In this document: positions 44,184-53,689 of the stretch, one piece after another | Numbering within the stretch: position 1 is the first letter of the stretch | How the letters are laid out: each line of letters begins with the position of its first letter | NCBI GenBank assembly: GCA_963757565.1 | Contig: CAVWSB010000001.1 | Span: forward strand, 124,001-188,000 | DNA length: 64,000 nucleotides | Origin: PALSA-894 sp963757565 | GTDB lineage: Bacteria > Pseudomonadota > Alphaproteobacteria > Rhizobiales > Xanthobacteraceae | Direction: 5' to 3' | The notes under the pieces: model-generated | What the model saw: the letters and a program-made list of their open reading frames with translations, nothing else | The model's database searches: none | What the model was told of the DNA's origin: nothing | Program-made: the position numbers and the translations under genes

Positions 44184-44765
44184 ATGGCAGGCATGTACCG
44201 GACCATCCATTTCGCGTGCGACTGCCGCGGCGCTCTCGCGGCCGCAGCGCTGCTTGCCTGCGCGAGCCTCGCGCAGGCCGAGGATTCCGCGCCGCCGCCG
44301 AGCGTGACACCCGACACGGAACAGCAGGCGCCGCCCGCACCGGCTCCCGCCCTGCCGACCCCGCCCGAGGTGATGGGCGCGATCGGCCGTTTCATCGACC
44401 AGTCGATTTCCACCGTTGGTGGCGGTGTCAGTGCCGGCGTTAAGGGCGCTGGCGAGACGCTCGGCGCCACGACCAACGCGGCGGGCGACCTTGCCAAGGG
44501 CGTGACCGATGCGGCCGGGTCGGTCACGAGGCTTCCCACCGGGATGGTCGAGGGCAAGCAACGCTGCGTGACCGCCGCCAATGGTGCGCCAGACTGCGAG
44601 GCGGCGAGCGCCTTCTTGTGTCGGGCGAAGGGCTTTGCGCAGGGCCGCAGCGTCGACATCACGACGTCGCGCAGATGTCCGTCCGCGGTTTGGCTGCAGA
44701 ACCGCACGCCGACCGACTTCGAGTGCCCGAACGAATCCTTCGTCGTGAAGGCGGCTTGCCAATAG
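44184..44765 (+). CDS. Secreted protein of unknown function with conserved C-terminal cysteines
   Basis: A 193-residue protein with a signal peptide (CRGALAAAALLACASLAQAE), a Pro/Ala-rich linker (about 33-60), a Gly/Ala-rich middle part resembling membrane-interacting repeats (GGGVSAGVKGAGETLGATT) and a C-terminal segment with several cysteines (KQRCVTAANGAPDCEAASAF and CRAKGF and the final AACQ). The cysteine pattern suggests disulfides in the periplasm. I recognise no named family. ATG 44184 or 44193 starts the signal peptide. Confidence 0.75.
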   Translation: MAGMYRTIHFACDCRGALAAAALLACASLAQAEDSAPPPSVTPDTEQQAPPAPAPALPTPPEVMGAIGRFIDQSISTVGGGVSAGVKGAGETLGATTNAAGDLAKGVTDAAGSVTRLPTGMVEGKQRCVTAANGAPDCEAASAFLCRAKGFAQGRSVDITTSRRCPSAVWLQNRTPTDFECPNESFVVKAACQ

Positions 44766-44823
44766 GCATTGTGATCGCGGCGCGATCTGTCATCTTTCCG
44801 CAAAATGATGGAGGACGCGCCTC

Positions 44824-46176
44824 GTGAATCTGCACGCGCTGCTGCTTGAGCGAAAGGCCGCGGGCCGCCCTGTGACGGTCGGGCTGATCGGCGCCGGCAA
44901 GTTCGGCACGATGTTCCTATCGCAGGCGCGGCTCACCGAAGGGATGCAGATTGTCGGCGTCGCCGATCTGAACGTGGCCCGCGCGAAGGAGCAGCTCAAG
45001 ACCGCCGGATGGCCGGCGGAGCAATACGCGGCGCGCTCGCTCGATGACGCGCTCAAGCAAGGCGGCACGCTCGTCACGGCCGATGCGGATGCGCTGATCG
45101 CGCACGACGGCATCGAGGTGATCGTCGAGGCGACCGGCGTACCGGGCGCCGGCATCCGCCACGCGCTTGCGGCGATCGCGCACGGCAAGCACATCGTGAT
45201 GGTCAATGTGGAGGCCGACGCGCTCGCGGGTCCGCTGCTCGCCCGCAAGGCGAAGGAGGCGGGCGTGGTCTATTCGCTCGCCTGGGGCGATCAGCCGGCG
45301 CTGATCTGCGAGCATGTCGACTGGGCGCGCGCTGCCGGCTTCAAGGTGATCGCTGCCGGCAAGGGCACGCGCTACGAGCCGCACTACCACCAGTCCAATC
45401 CCGGACAATGTGTGGGACATTCTCGACAAGTATCTCAAGATCGAAGACCGCAATTCGATCAATCCGAAAATGTTCAACTCGTTCGTCGACGGCACCAAGT
45501 CCGGCATCGAGATGACGGCGGTGTGCAACGCGACGGGCCTCGTGCCGCAGAGCGACGGCCTGGCGTTCCCGCCTGCGACACGCTTCGAACTCTCCGATGT
45601 GTGCAAGCCGAAAGCCGCGGGCGGCACGCTGGAGAAGGAAGGCGTCACCGAAGTCACCTCGTCGGTCTATCGAGACGGGCGCGACGTGCCGCATCATCTG
45701 GCGCTCGGCACCTACGTGGTGATCGAGGGCGAGACCGAGTACGCGCGCCGCTGCTTCAAGGAATACGCGATGCTGCCGGACACGAGCGGGAGGTACGCGG
45801 CGCTCTACCGGCCGATCCACATGATCGGGTTGGAGCTCGGCATTTCGGTCGCGTCGGCCGCGCTGCGCAAGGAAGCCAACCGGCGCGCCGACCGGCTTCC
45901 GCTCGGATGTGGTGGCGACTGCGAAGAAGAACATGAAGAGCCGGCGAGGTGCTCGACGGCGAGGGCGGCTTCTGCGTGTGGGGCAAGCAGACGCCGGCCG
46001 AACGTTCGCTCGATGACGGGCTGCTGCCGCTCGGGCTTGCGCACAACGTCAAGCTCAAGTGCGATATCGCCGAAGGCGCGGCGATCAAGTGGGCGGATGT
46101 CGATTACGATCCGAACGACGCCGCGGTGAAAATTCGCCGCGAGATGGAAGCGGCGTTCGGACGGCGGAATGTTTAG
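44824..46176 (+). pseudogene. Homoserine-dehydrogenase-like oxidoreductase with SAF domain, three frameshifts
   Basis: The N-terminal Rossmann motif VTVGLIGAGKFGTMFLSQA is followed by an NAD(P)-binding domain with IEVIVEATGVPGAGIRHAL. The C-terminal KAGEVLDGEGGFCVWGK is a SAF-domain type segment as in sialic acid synthase-like proteins. The frame shifts at 45397-45398, 45878-45879 and 45939; removing one A at each gives QSIPDNVWDILDKY, KEATGAPTGFRSDVV and NMKAGEVLDGEGG. The repaired protein has 449 residues. It starts with GTG after GGAGG. The following gene encodes a periplasmic binding protein. Substrate unknown. Confidence 0.82.
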
Positions 46177-46222
46177 CCGCGCTCGATGTTAGCGGAAACA
46201 AAGAAAAGATCGGGAGAGCAGG

Positions 46223-47188
46223 ATGCACGCAACTTTGAAGACATTGATGCTCGGCGCCGCACTGGCGCTGTCGTTGACCGTCGCTCGGGCCGAAGACACC
46301 AAGCTTGCCGTCATCGTGTTCCCCGGCGTGCAGAACCTGCCGCATGTTCGCCGCGCAGGCGAAGGGCTTCTTCGCCAGGCGCGGCCTCGCGGTCGGACCT
46401 GAAGTTCACCCCGAACTCCGACGAACTGCGCAACGGACTCGCCGAAGGGCGTTACCAGATCGCGCATTCGGCGATCGACAATGCATTCGCGCTCAAGGAC
46501 AAGGCGAACGTCGACATCGTGGTGGTGCTCGGCGGCGACGACAGCTTCAATCACCTGATCGTACAGCCGGAGATCAAGTCGCTCGCTGACATCAAAGGCA
46601 AGACGGTCGTCGGTCGATGCCGTGAATACCGCTTACGCCTTTCAACTTTACGAAATTCTGCGCCAGAAGGGCCTCAGCAAAGGCGATTACGAGGTGAAGT
46701 CGGTCGGCGGAACGGGCGCGCGGCTTGACGCGATGACGAAGGACAAGACCTTTGCGGCAGCGATCATGAACCCGCCGTTCTCGATCCGCGCCGAGAAGGC
46801 GGGCCTGAACGACATCGGCACCGTCGCGGATACACTTGGCGCCTATCAGGGTTCGAGCGCCTTCGTGCTGCGCAGCTTTGCGACCGCAAACGCCGACACT
46901 GTGGTGAAATACGTGCAGGGTTACATCGAGGGCATGCGCTGGATGCTCGATCCGAAGAACAAGGCCGAGGCTGTCACGCTACTGGCCGAGCGGCTGAAAC
47001 TGCCTGAAGACGTCGCCACGCAGGCGCTCGCTGCGACGCTGAAGGGCTTTCAGGTCGACGGTGCGCTCGACATGACTGGCGTCAGGAACGTGCTCAAGCT
47101 GCGTGCCGACTACGAGGGCGGCGCGCCGGCCGCGCCGGAGAAATACATCGACACAAGCTATTTCGAGAAGGCGAAGGCGGGGCTGTAA
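46223..47188 (+). pseudogene. NMT1/TauA-like ABC transporter substrate-binding protein, three frameshifts
   Basis: A signal peptide (KTLMLGAALALSLTVARAE) leads into DTKLAVIVFPGVQNLP. Removing single bases near 46343, 46395-46396 and 46612-46613 yields MFAAQAKGFFARRGLAV, DLKFTPNSDELRNGLAEG and a continuous frame to the stop at 47186-47188. The result is a 320-residue binding protein of the sulfonate/nitrate/NMT1 class (YQIAHSAIDNAFALKDKA, IKSLADIKGKTVVVDAVNTA). GGGAG precedes ATG 46223. No permease or ATPase gene follows, so it is an orphan or uses another transporter. Confidence 0.85.
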
Positions 47189-47210
47189 CTCGCTGCTGCT
47201 TTCGCGCTGT

Positions 47211-47260
47211 CATCATCCTCCGAGACGCGTTGCTTCGCAACGCTCGTCAGGAGGAGGTCG
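47211..47260. repeat. Palindromic dispersed repeat (family D)
   Basis: An inner perfect hairpin GCGTTGC-TTC-GCAACGC (47227-47243) sits within an outer partial inverted repeat of CATCCTCC / AGGAGGA type. It lies between convergent genes (stops at 47188 and 47276). Similar elements with variable inner stems are frequent in Bradyrhizobium-type genomes; a transcript-end role is likely. Confidence 0.7.
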
Positions 47261-47275
47261 GTGTCTCTCGGTGCC

Positions 47276-48436
47276 TCACGAGACCCGAGTGAGCACCCGC
47301 TCTGCTTCCGCCACGCACAGGAACAGGTGGTACAGCACGCGCGCCGGCGTGACCGGCGCGAGCGGGGAGCCGTCGCGTGCAAGCTGGTTGTGCCAGTTCG
47401 CCGTCGGGCCGCATGAAGTTCTGCGCGATCAGCCCGAGGTGCCGGCCGATGTTGGCGCGCGCGCCGTCGTCGCTGAACCATTCGGCGCGCGCGGCGCACG
47501 CCTTGATGTATTCGGTCTGCGGCCAGAGCAGCTTGGTGTCGTTCGATCAGCGCGCCGTCCGCGCAGACGCCGTCGAACACTGCATGGTCGGTGGAGTCCA
47601 AACCAAATCTGGAGCCGAACGCGAACAGCCGCTCCGCGTAAGGTTTGACGCTGTCATCGCCGGACGCACGGCAGTATTCCGAGAGCAGCCATACCCATTC
47701 GAATTGATGGCCGGGCTCGCGCAGCCGCCCATCCTCGCCCGCGACGCGACCAGTCTGCGCCAAAGAACTCGATCACCGCGCCAGTGTCGGGATCGACGAA
47801 ACGTTGCTTGAACAGGTCGACCAGCGCGCGCGCGCGGCGCAGCCAGTTTTTCTCGGCGGTCGCGGCATGCAGCGCCAGCACAGCCTCAAGCAAATGCATG
47901 TGCGGGTTCTGGCGGCGCGGCAGCCGCATGGCGGCGATGCCGGGCGTGAATTCTTCGACAAAGCCGCCATGCTGTGGGTCGGCGAGGCGATGTTGCATGA
48001 ACTCCCAGGTGGCATCCGCCAGCTGGATCACATCGCGATCGCCGGTCGCTCGGCAATACCAGGCGAGCGCGAACAGCACGAAGGCGTGATCGTAGGCGTC
48101 GCGCGTGTTGTCGAGCGTCGCGCCGTCGACGGAAACCGCGCGAAACCAGCCGCCGTCCGGCGCGCGCGCGGCGCGCATCAGAAAGGCAAGTCCGTGCCCC
48201 GCCGCCGCCCGATAGGCCGGATCGCCGCTCAAGAGGTAAGCGTGGCTGAACACGTAGGTCAGGCGCGCCTGCACCATCGTGGCGCGCCGCTGGTTGGCGA
48301 CTCCCTGACCCAGCGCGTCGATGCTTTCGAAGAACCCGCCGGCCGGATCGTGCAGCCGCGCAAGCCAGAAGCGACAGACATGATCGATCAGCCAGGGCCG
48401 CAGCGTTGCCGGGTCGCCTGGATCGAATGTCTGCAT
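47276..48436 (-). pseudogene. AGE family epimerase/isomerase, three frameshifts
   Basis: An (alpha/alpha)6-barrel protein of the N-acylglucosamine 2-epimerase / mannose isomerase family: RLHDPAGGFFESIDALGQG, RDAYDHAFVLFALAWYCRA, QNPHMHLLEAVLALHAA and GHQFEWVWLLSEYCRA carry the family histidines. The frame shifts near 47755, 47542-47543 and 47399; removing single bases gives LIDDTKLLWPQTEYIKA and RPDGNWHNQLARDGSPL and ends at a TGA at 47276. Repaired length is 385 residues, normal for the family. Likely acts on mannose or a related sugar in the cytoplasm. Confidence 0.87.
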
Positions 48437-48501
48437 CTGCGCCCCAACCCGGTTCGTCGCACGCCGATTCGCAACCCGCGAAACCGTGTTAGCATGAGCG
48501 G

Positions 48502-49395
48502 ATGAAGCCGCCGGGCGCAATCGTCATGCTTGCGTTGCTCGCAGTCATGTGCGCGCCGGCTCAGGCCGATGACGACGACAAGCCCGGCGCACCGCAAAAC
48601 CCGTTAAAGGTCGATACCGAGCATATTTTCGGTTTCACCGAAGGTGGTGACATCGGAGAGGTCGGCGACAAGGAGATCGAAAAGGAGACCAGCGCGCGCT
48701 TCGGCAAGCGCATGGGCCTTTACGCCGCTTCGTCCTCGCTGTTCGGCTTCAAATATGTGCCGACCGCCGGTGTGCTGACCTCACCGGGTGTGCTCCTGTC
48801 GTATCACGGCATCTCCGGCATGCCGGGGCAGGAGGATCGCCAGCAGATCGCGTTGCAGGGCTTGCTGTTCGAGCTGAAATACCTGCTGCTCGACCGCGAG
48901 CGCGCGCCGTTCGGCATGACGCTGTTCGCCCAACCGCGCTGGACGCGCATCGACGAGGCGAGCGGGGAGCGTGTCAGCCAGTTCGGCTCCGAGTTCACGG
49001 TCGCGTTCGACAAGGAGATCGTGACCGACCGCGTGTTCGGGGCGCTGAACATTTTCTACGAGCCGGAAGTCTCGCGTTCGCTGGAGAGCGGAGAGCACGA
49101 GAGAGAATCGACCCTCGGCGCCAGCGCGGCGATTTCAGCGCAATTCGCCGCAGGATTTCTGATCGGCGCTGAGGCGCGCTATTTGCGCAGCCACGAAGGA
49201 CTGGTGCCCCATGCGCTCAAGGGCGAGGCGTTGTTTCTCGGACCAACGCTCTACACGCGGCTCTCCGCCAGCACGTTCATGTCGATCGCCTGGAACGCAC
49301 AGGTCGCAGGGCATGCGGCGGGCGAGGGCGGCCGGCTCGATCTCACCAACTTCGAGCGCCATCAGGTTCGCTTGCGGCTCGGGCTGGAATTCTAG
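48502..49395 (+). CDS. Predicted outer-membrane beta-barrel protein of unknown function
   Basis: A 297-residue protein with a signal peptide (IVMLALLAVMCAPAQADD) and alternating hydrophobic/polar strands ending in a C-terminal phenylalanine (VRLRLGLEF), the usual outer-membrane insertion signal. Strand-like segments include GMTLFAQPRWTRIDEA, RVFGALNIFYEPEVS and GFLIGAEARYLRSH. I do not recognise the family. Its stop overlaps the stop of the convergent CelD-like gene within CTAG at 49392-49395. Confidence 0.78.
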   Translation: MKPPGAIVMLALLAVMCAPAQADDDDKPGAPQNPLKVDTEHIFGFTEGGDIGEVGDKEIEKETSARFGKRMGLYAASSSLFGFKYVPTAGVLTSPGVLLSYHGISGMPGQEDRQQIALQGLLFELKYLLLDRERAPFGMTLFAQPRWTRIDEASGERVSQFGSEFTVAFDKEIVTDRVFGALNIFYEPEVSRSLESGEHERESTLGASAAISAQFAAGFLIGAEARYLRSHEGLVPHALKGEALFLGPTLYTRLSASTFMSIAWNAQVAGHAAGEGGRLDLTNFERHQVRLRLGLEF

Positions 49396-50642
49396 TCTTC
49401 GGACTTCGGCTGCGGCGCGGTCTTGCGTAGCGAGCCCATGGTGGCGCGCAGGCGCACGACCATGTTCCACAGCGGCTCGGTTTTCTTGATCGCGCGCTTG
49501 ATCCGCCGCCACGCGAGCGCGAGTGCGGCCGCGGGCCAGCCGCGCCAGGTTGCGGCGGCCGAATAGTCGAACAACTGCTGTTCGGTGTCGCACCAGTCGC
49601 GCTTGTAGGGCTCGTCGCCGATGGTGAAGTCGAACCGCTTGAGGCCGCGCGAAATCGCATAGCGCAGCAGTTCGCGCAAATGCGCAGCGCCGGGACCGAA
49701 GCGCGACACCTCGCCGTCGTCGTAGCTTGCGAGAATGTGGAAGTAGCAGTCGCGGAAGGTGAGCCCGAGGTTGAGCGCCGCCCAGGTGGGTCCAACGTCG
49801 AGGCGGCTCAGATGCACCAGCGGGCGCATGCGCGGCGACGTCGCCAGTTCGCGATAGAACGCCACATAGCCGGGGCGGGCAAACAGGTTCGGCACGCCCA
49901 TGCGGGCAAAAGCCTTGCTCTTCTGCTGGATCAGCAGGTCGAGCGTCAGCGCGAGTTCGGCGCTTCCGTCCGGATTGACGAACTTGACCGGGCCCATCTC
50001 GTTGAGACGCTTGAGCTTGGTGCGGTCGCGACGGCGTGTCGATGACGAGCGTTTGGTCGTATAGAACTGCTCCCAGTCCGCGCCGAGCGGGGTCTCATAG
50101 GCGCCGCTCGCGTTGAGATGCACGTCGAGGCAGAGCAGGGGGTTTTTCTGCGCGCCGATCGTTGCGGGCATCTTCTCGAAAATGACGGTGTCGTGGCGCA
50201 GCGCGGGCGTCGCCTGCAGCAGGCTCGCAATGTCACGCCACACCGGCGCGAAGCCGTCGGGGACAAGCGCGGCAAAATCCGGCGCCAGCAGCGGCGCATT
50301 GTAGTCGCACAGGTCTCCGCCGAGGAACGTCAGCCGGCGCGTGAGGCCGGGCTGCACGGCAAGCGGCAGGATGAACGCGATTGTTTCGCCGCGTCGCGCG
50401 ATCACGATCGCGGGCGTCGCGCCGGTCAGCACACCCACATGGCGCTGCCAGGCCGAGAGCCAGTCGAAGGTCTGGAACGGCGTGCATTCGGCGGTCTCTT
50501 CGAACCGTCGCCATTCCTGTTCGATCGGTGCGAGGTCGGCATGGACCGCGAGCGTGATGGCGGCGACCGCCGTCGCCGCGTATTCGAAACCACGGGCGCA
50601 TCGGCGCGCGTACTTACGATGCGATTCTGCCGCCTGTCCCAC
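49392..50642 (-). CDS. CelD/BcsL-like GNAT acetyltransferase (FemAB-type fold)
   Basis: A 416-residue cytoplasmic protein. The N-terminal part has EETAECTPFQTFDWLSAWQR, typical of CelD-family proteins, and the C-terminal GNAT_6 domain includes VGPTWAALNLGLTFRDCYFH and GLKRFDFTIGDEPYKRDW. Family members act in polysaccharide or lipid biosynthesis, including cellulose production, probably as N- or O-acyltransferases. The start at 50642 is the longest; residues before about 25 are poorly conserved, so a later start is possible. Confidence 0.85.
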   Translation of the reverse strand: MGQAAESHRKYARRCARGFEYAATAVAAITLAVHADLAPIEQEWRRFEETAECTPFQTFDWLSAWQRHVGVLTGATPAIVIARRGETIAFILPLAVQPGLTRRLTFLGGDLCDYNAPLLAPDFAALVPDGFAPVWRDIASLLQATPALRHDTVIFEKMPATIGAQKNPLLCLDVHLNASGAYETPLGADWEQFYTTKRSSSTRRRDRTKLKRLNEMGPVKFVNPDGSAELALTLDLLIQQKSKAFARMGVPNLFARPGYVAFYRELATSPRMRPLVHLSRLDVGPTWAALNLGLTFRDCYFHILASYDDGEVSRFGPGAAHLRELLRYAISRGLKRFDFTIGDEPYKRDWCDTEQQLFDYSAAATWRGWPAAALALAWRRIKRAIKKTEPLWNMVVRLRATMGSLRKTAPQPKSED

Positions 50643-50763
50643 GATTGGCCATTTAGTTGGATGATTGTTTGCGGCAGTCTCGCCTGATATCCCTCAACAA
50701 TCCGTTGTGGCCGATCCGGAGTCGGGTGTGGTCAGGCTTCGCGCAAGTGTCGCAAGGCGTTGA

Positions 50764-50779
50764 AATTAATGTATTAATT
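50764..50779. promoter_or_regulatory. 16-base AT palindrome upstream of the Sel1-like gene
   Basis: AATTAAT-GT-ATTAATT is a perfect palindrome (7+2+7) in an AT-rich island within otherwise GC-rich DNA, between divergent genes starting at 50642 and 50858. Position and symmetry fit an operator; the binding protein is unknown. Confidence 0.45.
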
Positions 50780-50857
50780 GGTTTGCTTAAAATTTCTTGC
50801 TGGACCGGTGCATCACAGCCTACGACTCGCCTGCAACCACTGTTTCGGGTGTGCGCG

Positions 50858-51340
50858 ATGAAGTTCCGATCTGCGTTGGTGGCAGCAGCGATGCTGGCGG
50901 CGCTTTCCTGCGCTCAGGCCGCGCCCCTCGATGGGGCGTATCGCACCGGGGACTATCCCCGTGCAATCAAGCGCATCGGTCCGGCGGCCGAGCGCGGCAG
51001 TGCCAAGGCGCAGGCCTATCTCGGCTTCATGTATCAGTATGGGCGGGGCGTGGCGCAAAACTACGCGCTTGCCGTTTACTGGTACCGGCGCAGCGCCGAG
51101 CAGGGCAATCCGACCGGGCAGCACCTGCTCGGACTGATGTTCGACAAGGGCATGGGCGTGCTGACGGATCACGTGACGGCGTATGTGTGGCTGAGCCTTG
51201 CGGCCTCGCGCACCAGCGGCGCCGAGCACGAGGACAATGTGCGGCTGCGCGATGCGGTCGCCGCGAAGATGAGCCTCGGCCAGCTCTACGACGCGCAGTA
51301 TCTCGCGCAGACCTGGGCGCCCAAGCCGGAATTGCGCTGA
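50858..51340 (+). CDS. Exported Sel1-repeat protein
   Basis: A 160-residue protein with a signal peptide (SALVAAAMLAALSCAQAAP) followed by Sel1-like TPR repeats: AERGSAKAQAYLGFMYQYGR, GVAQNYALAVYWYRRSAEQG, and NPTGQHLLGLMFDKGMGV with DHVTAYVWLSLAA. Sel1 repeats mediate protein contacts. ATG 50858 begins the signal peptide; the open frame upstream has no coding character. Confidence 0.88.
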   Translation: MKFRSALVAAAMLAALSCAQAAPLDGAYRTGDYPRAIKRIGPAAERGSAKAQAYLGFMYQYGRGVAQNYALAVYWYRRSAEQGNPTGQHLLGLMFDKGMGVLTDHVTAYVWLSLAASRTSGAEHEDNVRLRDAVAAKMSLGQLYDAQYLAQTWAPKPELR

Positions 51341-51344
51341 ACCG

Positions 51345-52044
51345 TCAGAGCTGATCTTCCAGCGGCCGTGGGTCGCCCGGTGTGGGAACGCGTGGCGCGC
51401 CGATCGAGTGTGGGCTGTTGCCGGGCTGCGATGGGGACGCGGGGCGCGGCAGTGCGGCAGGACCCGGGGCCACCACCGGCACGCTCACCGGGATGGCTTG
51501 CGCTTCGCCAGGCACGGGGAGCGCGAGCGTGATGCTCCGGTTGTCCTTTTCCAGCGTCGCCTCGCGTCCCTTAACAGATGAGAGAACCCAGCCGGAGAAG
51601 TCCTGCCCGGTCCTCAGCCGCACCACGTCGTTCGTGGCCTGGTCGATGAAGATCGCGATGCCGCCCGAGTCGCTCACGATCGCTCCGACCAGCGTGAGCT
51701 GCGGGCGCTCGGGTTCGGCGGGGCGGCGGTGGCGGCGGCCGCCGCGGTGCGGCGGGGCCGCGACCGCGGACGGCGCGGGCGGGCGCCGCGAGGGCGTGAA
51801 CAGCGGGCGGTCGCGCGTCGCCGTCAGCGACGAGAGCGGGATCGCCCACAGCGGATTTCCGCTCGGTTCGCGCGGGCGTCGCGGCGCGCTCGGCTGCGCC
51901 GGCGCGGTCTGCAGCATGTCGACCGGCGGCGGCATCACGCCGCGTCGGCGGGAGGTCGAGCGCATTCGGCGGGTTCGCGCGCGAACGCCGGCGCCGGCCA
52001 GCCGCGACGGCGGCCGCGACCAGACATGTGACGCGGTTCGTCAT
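51345..52044 (-). pseudogene. gspN: Type II secretion protein GspN-like, frameshifted
   Basis: The start (MTNRVTCLVAAAVAAG at 52044) and the conserved C-terminal part lie in different frames. The latter has PLWAIPLSSLTATRDRPLFT, then PQLTLVGAIVSDSGGIAIFI and RTGQDFSGWVLSSVKGREAT, a pattern of short GspN/GspC-like proteins that carry an HR-type domain. It is the last gene of the minus-strand T2SS operon, and its start overlaps the upstream gene's stop (ATGA). Such proteins link the inner-membrane platform with the secretin. Because no separate gspC was found, this protein may fill that place. Confidence 0.72.
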
Positions 52045-52611
52045 TTCGCTCGTCCCGCCATTGACCCGCGACCGACAGCACGATGCGCATCCGCGTCACG
52101 TTCGACGCGGCCGCGGCCTGCGGCGCCTGCGCGACGAGTCTGCTCGACGAACAGAAACGGCATGCCGGACTTCCAGATCGTAGAGCAGGCGCTGCAGCGC
52201 GGCCTGCTCGACCTCGCAGCTTGCGATCAGGCTGACGAAGCCGTCCTTCGATCTTGTACCCTGCAGGTCGACCTGTGAGGAGAGCACGTTGCCGCCGACG
52301 CGGTGACCGCTTCGGCCACGCGCTGCAGCAGCGCGGCGCCCGCGACCGTGACGGTCTGGCCTTCGAGGAACGGCGAACCGGTCGGAACCGTGCCCGTGCG
52401 GCGCTGCCGGGCCGCCGAGGGTCGGATGGCGCCGCCCTTCGAGCTGCGCCAGCAGGTCCTCGGACGCCGCGAGCGCCTGCTGGCGTGCGAAGATATCCGC
52501 GACGCCCGTCCATGCGGTCGAAGAGAAGCGCCGCGACCACCAGCGGCGTATAGCGGCCGCCGCGACGCCCGGGCGGCCGGTCAGATAGCGGTCGAGCGAG
52601 GGGCTGCTCAT
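52041..52611 (-). pseudogene. gspM: Type II secretion protein GspM, frameshifted
   Basis: Starts at ATG 52611 with SSPSLDRYLTGRPGV, then a membrane segment in another frame (YTPLVVAALLF) and a periplasmic ferredoxin-like part: GVADIFARQQALAASEDLLA, GNVLSSQVDLQGTRSKDGFV, SLIASCEVEQAALQRLLYDL. This is the layout of GspM. Several single-base shifts interrupt it. Both ends are ATGA overlaps with neighbours, so the gene limits are firm. GspM partners GspL in the inner-membrane platform. Confidence 0.78.
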
Positions 52612-53689
52612 GACGGCGGCGAACATCGGCTCGATCTGCGCCTCGATGTGGAACCGCTCGCCCGGATCGTTCGGCGAGCGCGTGGTCGGCGCGAAGAACG
52701 TCGCGCGCGAGAATATCGGCGATCTGCTCGATCAGGCGGATCAGGTTCGGCGCATCGCGCGTGATGCCGATGACGCGCAACTGGTCGGCCTCGATGCGCA
52801 ACTCGGTCACATAGGTGTGGTCGGGCAGGAGCTGCGACAGCGCCTCGAGCACGAGCACGGTCGACGGGCTCTGGTACTTGCGCCGCTCGAGCGTGCGCTG
52901 CGGCGTGGACGCGAGGTCGGCGCGTTCGCGGCCGGTGCGGATCGCGGCGCGGCGTTCCGCGATGCGGCGCGCGAGCTCGTCCTGGCGCGCGCCGAGGTTC
53001 GTCTGGCGAGCGCCGTCGACGCGGCGAGCGAAACGCCCGCGCCGAGCGCCGGCGAGCAGCAGCACGGCGATCGACGCACGGCGCACGCGCGCGACATCGA
53101 GCGCGCGGCCGATCGATGCTCGAACACGCGGATCGGCGCGGCGCCCGGACCGGGGACAAGCGTCGAGACGGTGACGGCCTGCGCGCCGAGGGCGGTCGAG
53201 CGCCTGCACGTAGCGGCTGCACCAGCGCGCGCGCGGTCGCCGCGACCGTCACGGCGATGCGGTCCGCGCCCGCCGCTGCGCGGCTTCTGCCAGCCGAACG
53301 CCGCGTCCTGCGCGCTCCACGGCGTCAGGCGGTCGATCTGCGCGCGCACGACGCCGTCGAGGAACTCGCCGGCGCGTCTGCGGCAGTTCCAGCGGCCGCA
53401 GCAGGAAGCGATCCGGCCGCAGCACGACGTTCGGCGCGCCGCCGCGCAGCATCTGCGCGACGCTGTCCGCGTGCGCGCCGGTCACGCTGCCGTCCGCGAT
53501 CTGCACGCGCTCGAACGGCCGTCCGACGGCGCGGCGCCGGCCTTCTGCACGACGAAAGAGCCGTCGTCCTCCTCGATCAGCTCGACGGATGTTCGCGCGC
53601 TGAAGCGACGGAGAGCGCGCTCACGACTACCGGCCGCCACGCGTCCATCCAGCGCGCAAACAGCGCGAAGAGCTCGCGCAAGCCGTCAT
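52608..53689 (-). pseudogene. gspL: Type II secretion protein GspL, frameshifted
   Basis: Pieces in different frames read as an actin-like cytoplasmic domain (LRELFALFARWMDAWRPVVV, VLRPDRFLLRPLELP, RAQIDRLTPWSAQDAAFGWQ), a membrane segment (RRASIAVLLLAGA) and a PilN-like periplasmic part (QDELARRIAERRAAIRTGRE, LEALSQLLPDHTYVTELRIE, LRVIGITRDAPNLIRLIEQI). This is the domain order of GspL, which tethers the GspE ATPase to the membrane. Starts and ends with ATGA overlaps. Confidence 0.8.
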
